From contig MNCI01017823.1 of NCBI GenBank assembly GCA_015680685.1, positions 1-64,000 of the forward strand: a DNA stretch of 64,000 bases. Reading direction: 5' to 3'. The notes under the pieces are model-generated. The model was not told where the DNA came from, did not search any database, and was given only the letters and a program-made list of their open reading frames with translations. The translations under genes were made by a program, and so were the position numbers. The DNA comes from Gnetum montanum (lineage: Eukaryota > Streptophyta > Gnetopsida > Gnetales > Gnetaceae). Each line of letters opens with the position of its first letter. Position 1 is the first letter of the stretch. Below, in pieces: positions 57,755 to 64,000 of this stretch.

Positions 57755-59050
57755 TTTATCCTACATAGTGACCACCACATGGTCCTTCATGTACATCTTG
57801 TAATGTTCTTTGTTGGTCTTCTTTAGAAACATACCATTTGATTAGTCTATCAGTACAGATCTTGTAAAGGTTCCATTAATTTCCATATACTATTTGGATT
57901 GATGAAGGGACTACTTCTTTTATTTTTTGTCTCACTCAACAAAAAGTTTTTGAGTAGTGAGATAGGTCACATAATCAAAGATCCATGACTTCTCTATTGA
58001 GGCTGTAGCCATTGTTGTTTTTGTGAATAGATTTTTATTAGGGAATTAGTTCAATAATAGTTCATCATTTTCCTACAGTTACCATATGAGTCTGGATAGA
58101 TGATCAACTACAATGTTTTTTGTTTCCTTTTTATCTATCATGGTGATGTCAAAGTCTTGTAATATTAGCAACCATCTTATCATCCTTGGACTGACTATTG
58201 ATTTATTCATAAGAAATCTGATAGCACTATGATCCATGTGGATATAACTAGGATATTTAAGCACATAATGTCTAAATTTCTCAAGTGCATACACCATGGC
58301 CATAAGCTTCATTTTTGTAGTGTTGTAATTAAGTTGTGCCCTGTTGATGCTTTGACTAGCGCAGTGTATGTAATAGGATCATTTTTTATCATCTAGCAAA
58401 GCGAGTACTACTCCCAGTGCATAGTTTGAAGCATCTGTCATTATGTGGAAGGGTTTAGATCAATTCAGAGCTTGAAGAATTAATGTTTCAAGAAGTTTCT
58501 ATTTTAATGTCTAGAATACCTTCTCACATAGTTCTATCCAGTGGAATGGTGCATCTTTCTTTGTGAGTTCTACTAGCGATTTTGTAGTTTTTGAGAAATT
58601 TTCAATAAACCTTCTATAATATCATGTGTGGCCAAGAAATGATTTGACATGCTTAATAGTTTATGACATTTGAATGATGTTTTGGATTACTCTAATCTTA
58701 TCTAGATCTACCTCTATTCTCTTGTGACATACTCTATGTCCCAAAACTATACCATCTTGGACCATTAAATGGCTTTCTACCAATTGAGCTTTAGGTTGAT
58801 TTATACACATCTTTTCATTACCCACTCTAAACATTCTAAAGCTTGTTTAAAATATAGCTCATATGTGGAGAATTCATCCATAAAGACCTCGACCCCGTTA
58901 CCAATTTACTTCTAGAAGATGATGAGTACAAGTCTTTGGAATGTAGCTGGTGCATTACACAAACCAAAAGACATGTAGTTATATGCACACATCCCCCATG
59001 GATAGATGAATGTGGTCTTTTCTTGGTCTTTTTATGCAATGCAAATTTTG
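57755..59050 (-). pseudogene. RT and RNase H relic
   Basis: MSFGLCNAPATFQRLVL (58920-58980) and EVFMDEFSTYE (58850-58900) are RT palm motifs; the active-site DD has become DE. SHLMVQDGIVLGHR follows. RNase H: MKLMAMVYALEKFRHYVL and IHMDHSAIRFLMNKSI (58079-58312, open), then FDITMIDKKETKNIVVDHL. The tether is degraded to 57800. Stops and shifts between the parts. Confidence 0.8.
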
Positions 59051-59102
59051 AGTTTGTTAATTTTTCAACTAGAGTTTGCATCCTTCTTCATCTTCCAAAC
59101 TA

Positions 59103-60920
59103 GAGTTTGTTAATTTTTCAACTATAGCAACTTTTCCTTTATGTTTGTAGTTTTCTCATTAATTATCTCTTCTTTCATTACTTTTTTTTTTCTTTTTTGT
59201 TTTTGTTCAAATATTGTTCAGTTTCTTCCTCTACCATCTTGAGTGCAATAGCAAATTTTTCATCCATGAAATCTCGTATTTTTTCTACCTTACTCACAAT
59301 GTCATTGACTAATTTTTGGATGCATAGAGTTTTTCTATAGATTGTATCCTCCAAAGTTTCTTCTTCTTGTCTTTCACATATTCACATCCTTTTTCCTCAT
59401 TGCGGGATCTCAATTATACTCTTCAACTAATTCTCTTTTTTTCCTTTACTTCTACTTCCTCTTTTGCCACTTGGTCTATCAATCTTTGACTTTGATGGGT
59501 TATCATTTTTTATAACCTACCTTGGGCACATACCCCAAGAGTTTCTCTAGTCTTATAACTTAACCCATTAATGATATGTCTAAGTTGTTCCCTTTGAGAA
59601 AATCCATGGTTTGGGCATCAATGCAATAATGAATAGTACCTTTCCATTTTCACGTCAAGGGATTCATGTGTCCCTTGCTTCCATTCTTAAATTTTTTTCT
59701 TAAAATTGACACTCTGAAATAAGTTTGATAATTTTCATTAAAGAGCTCTAGCATGGTACTACATCTCTAGATTATTTTTGGTTCTAAGGATCTGTATGAG
59801 CTCTCTACTTCCTTAATAAGTATTTTGGAAAATAACTTTAGTTTCTGCCAATCATTCTCTATGTTTTTAAGGGCACAAGCATCAATGAAGGCTTGAAGAT
59901 GATGTTGTGGATCTACATTGTATTTTCATTCAAACTTAGAAATATTATTCATATCTAGTCACTTGAGGTGACTATCCCTTATGTGCCTGGTAGGGATATA
60001 CATTGCTTCTCTGATATTAATCATATTACGAGTGTCTATTAGGGGTTCTTCATGATCATCAAGTTCATAAAATTTGTTGTAGTTATGATTCCTTCACTAC
60101 CCATAACATTCTCTTTCTTCATCTAATCATATCTCTTCTTATTTCATAATTATCCTCTTCTTCATCACAATGTCTTCTTCAATGCTCATGTTTCTTAGGA
60201 TCTTTTTTCCTTTTCCTATCATGATCCCTCATTCTTATTTCTCTCTTATTATAATCACTGGATGAGTGTGAGGATGAAGAGAAAGAAGTTGGAGAATGGT
60301 GTCAACTGATTCTCATTTTATGACTCCTTTATTAATCCCTTTTTGGTTTAGTGGAGGTTCTAGGCCTTGGATTCCTTCTAAGTGTGGAGTCTTCCTTATC
60401 TCCTCTAGGTGTTTCCATAAGAGCTAAATGTAATTGTATCTTGACAAGATCTTCGATATGGATAACAAATGTTTGAAATTGAGATCCATGGTTTTGATAA
60501 AATTTCTCTATATGGAACATTGCATCATCTCCTTCCTCTAGGACAATCATTTATGGTACTTTATTTTCTTTATCAAGCTCATGCCTTACTTACATAGTAG
60601 CATCCCTTCTTATTTAAGCTTCTGTTAGTTGGTATGGTCAGTTCATGCACTTTATAATATGGTACCCTTCTTGTACATGGATAAGATTTGACCATATGCA
60701 GATTGCTTCCAACATCGATGGTGCAAAATGTTTTGGAGGAAAAATAATGTTGTCCTATAAATCTCTCCACCTTAGCTATTTATCTTGGTAAAAGAAAAAA
60801 TGTAAAATCAAGGTAATATGGATCATTATGAGCATAGGAGATTCTATTTTGTATAAGCGCACTCTAATCTTTTTCATCATATCCTTTATCATGGTTCTTA
60901 GTAATTTCATTAGCAAGTGG
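59103..60920 (-). pseudogene. Gag relic
   Basis: N-terminal segment ERFIGQHYFSSKTFCTIDVG (60579-60770), the counterpart of HWRDLQGNILLPPNRSVLSI at 48503-48751; then GDDAMFHIEKFYQNHG and a basic tail RRNPRPRTSTKPKRD (60332-60550); then an Arg/Ser-rich part and the capsid region (59600-60000), recognisable by plus-strand words shared with 47640-47900; then the helical part (59200-59500). The zinc knuckle is lost in the deletion. Confidence 0.7.
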
Positions 60921-61073
60921 TGATTTTTCCTTGAGTGTAGAAGCCATATTATGTTTTTGACACTTTTAAGTATGTGTGTGTGTGTTAAAATAATTAATTC
61001 AAGTATGACAGATGGACTTTGTAATTCTTAATACAACAAACTCTATAACACCTTCTAAGCAAGCATTGACACA

Positions 61074-61091
61074 TCCTTGGTAATGATGCCA
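61074..61091 (-). other. Primer-binding site (tRNA-Asp type)
   Basis: TGGCATCATTACCAAGGA on the minus strand, 1 nt from the LTR; more decayed than the other copies. Confidence 0.75.
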
Positions 61092-61092
61092 A

Positions 61093-61962
61093 TGATGAGT
61101 GACTAGGTATTCTAACACTCCACCATACAAGTCACGAGTGCATGCATGTCACCAGATCGTAATCCATGGATAGACAATGTAAGTATGCCAGTGATTAATA
61201 GTTTGTTTGTGATCATTATCTTCTCATGTTGAGTTAGTGAAGTATGAGTAATATGATTTAACTCTTGGTGAGTCATATGATATCATGATGTTATTGGCTC
61301 AAATTAGTCCTAAGTGCTTCCATAATGAAAATGAGAATAAAGTCTAAATCTAAGTAATAACTGAAATGTAAATCTACCCTAGCATATGCCAATAAGCATT
61401 TATTCCTAGCTTGTTGTACATGCTTTGGGCCCATGTAACCATCACTGGGATTACCAAATGAATTCACTACTAAGAAAATCAAGTGAAGTCACTACTGGGT
61501 TACCAATCGATTACACTTAACACTCGAGAGCAATCATACTTATACTGCCTTACTAAGAGGCATTGGTAAAGTAAAGTGTTCAAGAAAAGTAAATGACATA
61601 AAAGTAAACATGTTAGAAAGTAAAATTAATCTAAGTAAACTAGATAGAATGTTATAATGGTAAGAAACAATCTTGATCTTTATTGCTGATCATGAATTAT
61701 GTCTAGGTATAATCAACTTAAATAAAAACTTTGTACAACTGTTAGTTACCACATTACGGGCATTCACTTCTAACTCTAATTCTAAGTGTAACTCATGGAA
61801 AGAAATAAGAATTTTGCTAAGTATTGTGCAAAAGTTATTGCAATGATGTGACAATGGGTTGGCATTTATAGTCATGACTAGGGCCCACCACATTGTATCT
61901 ATGATGATGTAAGAAGAGCTATGATATCATAGATACGACATCATAGATGTAATATCGCATCA
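61093..61962 (-). repeat. 5' LTR of the deleted element
   Basis: The plus strand starts TGATGAGTGACTAGG and ends CGCATCA. TATA (reverse complement of GCATTTATAGTC) near 61863-61874; U3 dyads ATGATATCATAG, ACGACATCATAG and AATATCGCATC at 61918-61960. Confidence 0.8.
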
Positions 61963-62089
61963 TTTGGCTTAATGGACTTTATCAACTTATAAAGTCAATG
62001 GCACAAAAGTTATCACAGAAATCATTCTCAAGTAAGTATCATATTCATCATAGTAATGCTAAGATGTATTACAACATCATGAGGTATTA

Positions 62090-63230
62090 TTAATTATCTA
62101 ATAAGAAGAAAGATATGAAACATTTTATGACTAAGTATTTGGTTTGTCAGCAAGTCAAGGTAAAGCATAAAATATCTAGTGGTTATCTTTACCTTCATAC
62201 CATTTTAGAATTGAAGTGGGAAGTCATTGTCATGGATTTCATCATAGGCTTACCTTGTACTAAGAGTGGAAAGGACTCAATTCTCATGCACATAAATTTT
62301 TTGACAATATTCTCATTTTTAGCTATGAAGACATCAATTTTTTCCAAAGAGATAGCATAGTTATTTTTTTTAGAGATTATCAAACTTCATGGTGTTTCAA
62401 TTGACATTGTTTTAGATAAAAATGTGAAGTTCACTTCTAGATTTTGCCAAGCATTTTAGAATATTTTTTAAAACTAATTTAAATATTAATTTAGTTTATC
62501 ATCTATATAAAAATGGTCAAATAAAAAGGATACATTAAATTTTAAAGAAGATGCTCCAATACTACAAAGACAATTGGGATAGAGCTCTACCTTTAATAAA
62601 GTTTTCTTACAATAATAGTTATTAGGTTAGTTTGAAAGAAACATCATATGAAATGTTATATGGTAGACCTTATTATGCACCTTGTTGGAACATTATAAAC
62701 TACATTTAGAAGACTAGCATAGATATCATTGAAGAGACTAAATAACAAATTAATATTATCATAGAAAAATTGAAGACAACACAAGATAAATATACCTATA
62801 GAATTTAGCATTGGATAATGAGCCTTTCTTACACTTTCACCTTTGAAGATGGTTATGATATTTGATAAGGAAAATTAGCACCGTGCTACATTGCTTTCCT
62901 TTTTAAGCCAAAGAAGATTGGTAAAGTTGCATATTAAATTGTTCTTCTATCTTAGTTGTAATTTATTCATGATGTTTTCCATATTTTTATGTTAAGAAAG
63001 TACATTATAGATCCCAATCATATGGTCAAGTGGCAGGATGTGTAACTGCAACATGATGTCAACTATGTTGAATGGACAATTAAAATCATTGACATAATGG
63101 AAAGAAAGTTAAGAAGTAAGTTGATTCCTATGGTTAAATTTATCTAAAATAGACATAAGAATCACTTGATACCAACCTTCTATCCAAAAGTAGCCAAGTA
63201 TTCTAAAGTAAACCCAAGATGGACTACACA
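62090..63230 (+). pseudogene. Chromovirus integrase relic
   Basis: MTKYLVCQQVKVKHKISSG (zinc-binding CxxC end), WEVIVMDFIIGLPCTKSGKD (first catalytic Asp), ITIFS..LAMKTSIFSKEIA, IIKLHGVSIDIVLDKNVKFTS (second Asp) and, after broken sequence, LRKYIIDPNHMVKWQDV and MERKLRSKLIPMVKFI (62995-63150), the typical chromovirus integrase end (LRKYVPDPTHV..., ILDR..K.LR.K.IPLVKV.W). The chromodomain itself is not visible. Stops and shifts in the middle. This matches the lineage inferred for the LTR family at 18771 and 57192, but no LTR adjoins it here. Confidence 0.8.
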
Positions 63231-64000
63231 TTAACAATCATAGCACATGTACATGAAGCTACATATATAATCATACAAGCAACCCAAAAAACCTAATATA
63301 CACAGAAAACTTAAGAGCACTAGCATACACTCATGACACCGATCTCATAATAAATCTAAGATAAATTCCTACTCTAATGCATTTAGTCCTAAGCCCCACT
63401 CCATAAAGAAGGATCATGGCCTAAGCATCAAATCTAAAGATCTTCCACAACCCTACATATTTTTATGACATAGTACACAAAGGAATCAAGATCGTCTAGT
63501 TCTTTGGTGATGGTTAAAACAACATATAGCCCATAAGAATCTCCACGCTTCTTCTATCCCTCATTCTAGAAGGGAAATAATCCTCGATCCATGAACAACG
63601 TATGTTTTCCTACACTCACCCCTACTTGAAGGAAGAAACATCTTTGGAGCTTAAGTCTTTATTTGTATACCTTCTCAAATGTGAAGAGTACATTGAATAT
63701 CAAGGGTATTAAATCATTCAAAGCCCATTCAATCATTTTTACATAAGAATGTTCGAAAGCAAAGGTATTTAACTTTAAATCATTAATATTGAACTTTACA
63801 TGACATCTAATATATGCATAAGAATGTTTATTCAACCCAAGTTAAAAAAGAAAATGCTTACCATTTTCATGTAAATGCTTGCAACCTTTCTACCTGAACC
63901 AAAATCTATGCACCTAATATGTAAGATATTTCCTCTACCTCTCGTAGTTACACAGGAGTATAAAGTTTATCGTCTACATCCAAGAATAGAGTACTTCATA
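63231..64000. other. Intergenic, nothing recognised
   Basis: AT-rich sequence to the window edge; no coding motif or clear repeat. Confidence 0.5.

Larger units (their letters stand above)
57755..61962 (-). mobile_element. Deleted gypsy element with 5' LTR
   Basis: The minus strand has, from the right: LTR 61093-61962, PBS 61074-61091, gag, then a direct jump at about 59100 from gag C-terminal sequence to the RT palm, then RNase H and tether, ending at 57755 where the other LTR begins. Protease, the RT N-terminus, integrase and the 3' LTR are missing. The gag-RT joint lies in a 22-bp exact direct repeat (59050-59071 and 59103-59124). Confidence 0.8.

Noticed and set aside
62195-62383. 62-codon minus-strand ORF
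   Set aside because: Antisense shadow of the chromovirus integrase.

Overview
The window looks like intergenic DNA from a large-genome seed plant. It is AT-rich and carries no intact protein-coding gene that I can defend. Decayed LTR retrotransposons of several plant lineages are nested into one another. Among them lie an LRR receptor-kinase of the Xa21/EFR/FLS2 type, an NB-ARC/LRR relic and a hAT transposase relic. A conifer or another gymnosperm would fit the amount of old, mutated LTR sequence, but nothing here proves it.

Layout. 1-5140: plus-strand Ty3/gypsy RNase H and integrase relics and two tandem copies of a gypsy 'integrase end + long post-pol spacer', separated by a copia-like fragment. 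5500-7467: probable minus-strand solo LTR with four ~195-bp tandem repeats. 7705-10527: large decayed extra ORF of an Athila/Tat-like gypsy element, followed by a polypurine tract and LTR fragment. 11153-11945: minus-strand gag and chromovirus integrase scraps. 13854-17231: LRR receptor-kinase gene, broken by frameshifts and one stop. 18771-25055: chromovirus-type LTR element with PBS and PPT but no gag-pol; it carries a short-chain dehydrogenase fragment, a 21-bp minisatellite and a CCR4-type deadenylase pseudogene. 25327-30055: minus-strand gypsy element with a perfect 5-bp target duplication (CTTAT), gag and extra-ORF remnants and no visible pol. 30740-33070: NB-ARC/LRR pseudogene. 34963-38250: head-to-head LTRs and a plus-strand gypsy gag. 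38258-39060: copia-like LTR. 40371-49897: the most complete gypsy element (minus strand, target duplication ATAAT, gag, RT, RNase H, integrase), nested in the spacer of an older plus-strand element that resumes at 49898 and ends in a tandem LTR pair (51909-54332). 54847-56660: hAT transposase. 57192-57754: LTR of the chromovirus-type family. 57755-61962: deleted minus-strand gypsy element. 62090-63230: chromovirus integrase.

The gypsy elements with tRNA-Asp-like primer sites share one plan: LTRs of about 850-985 bp starting TGATGA on the coding strand; a U3 packed with short palindromic repeats just upstream of a TATA box; gag with a CX2CX3HX4C knuckle; pol; then a long spacer with repeated TTAGTC(A/G)TGGGGG-like purine motifs, and in some an extra ORF before the 3' LTR. 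The most unusual items are the gene-capturing element at 18771-25055, the extra ORF shared by two elements, and the family-specific palindrome arrays in U3. Assembly gaps (N) lie at 28255-28287 and 41445-41619, with a single N at 702.
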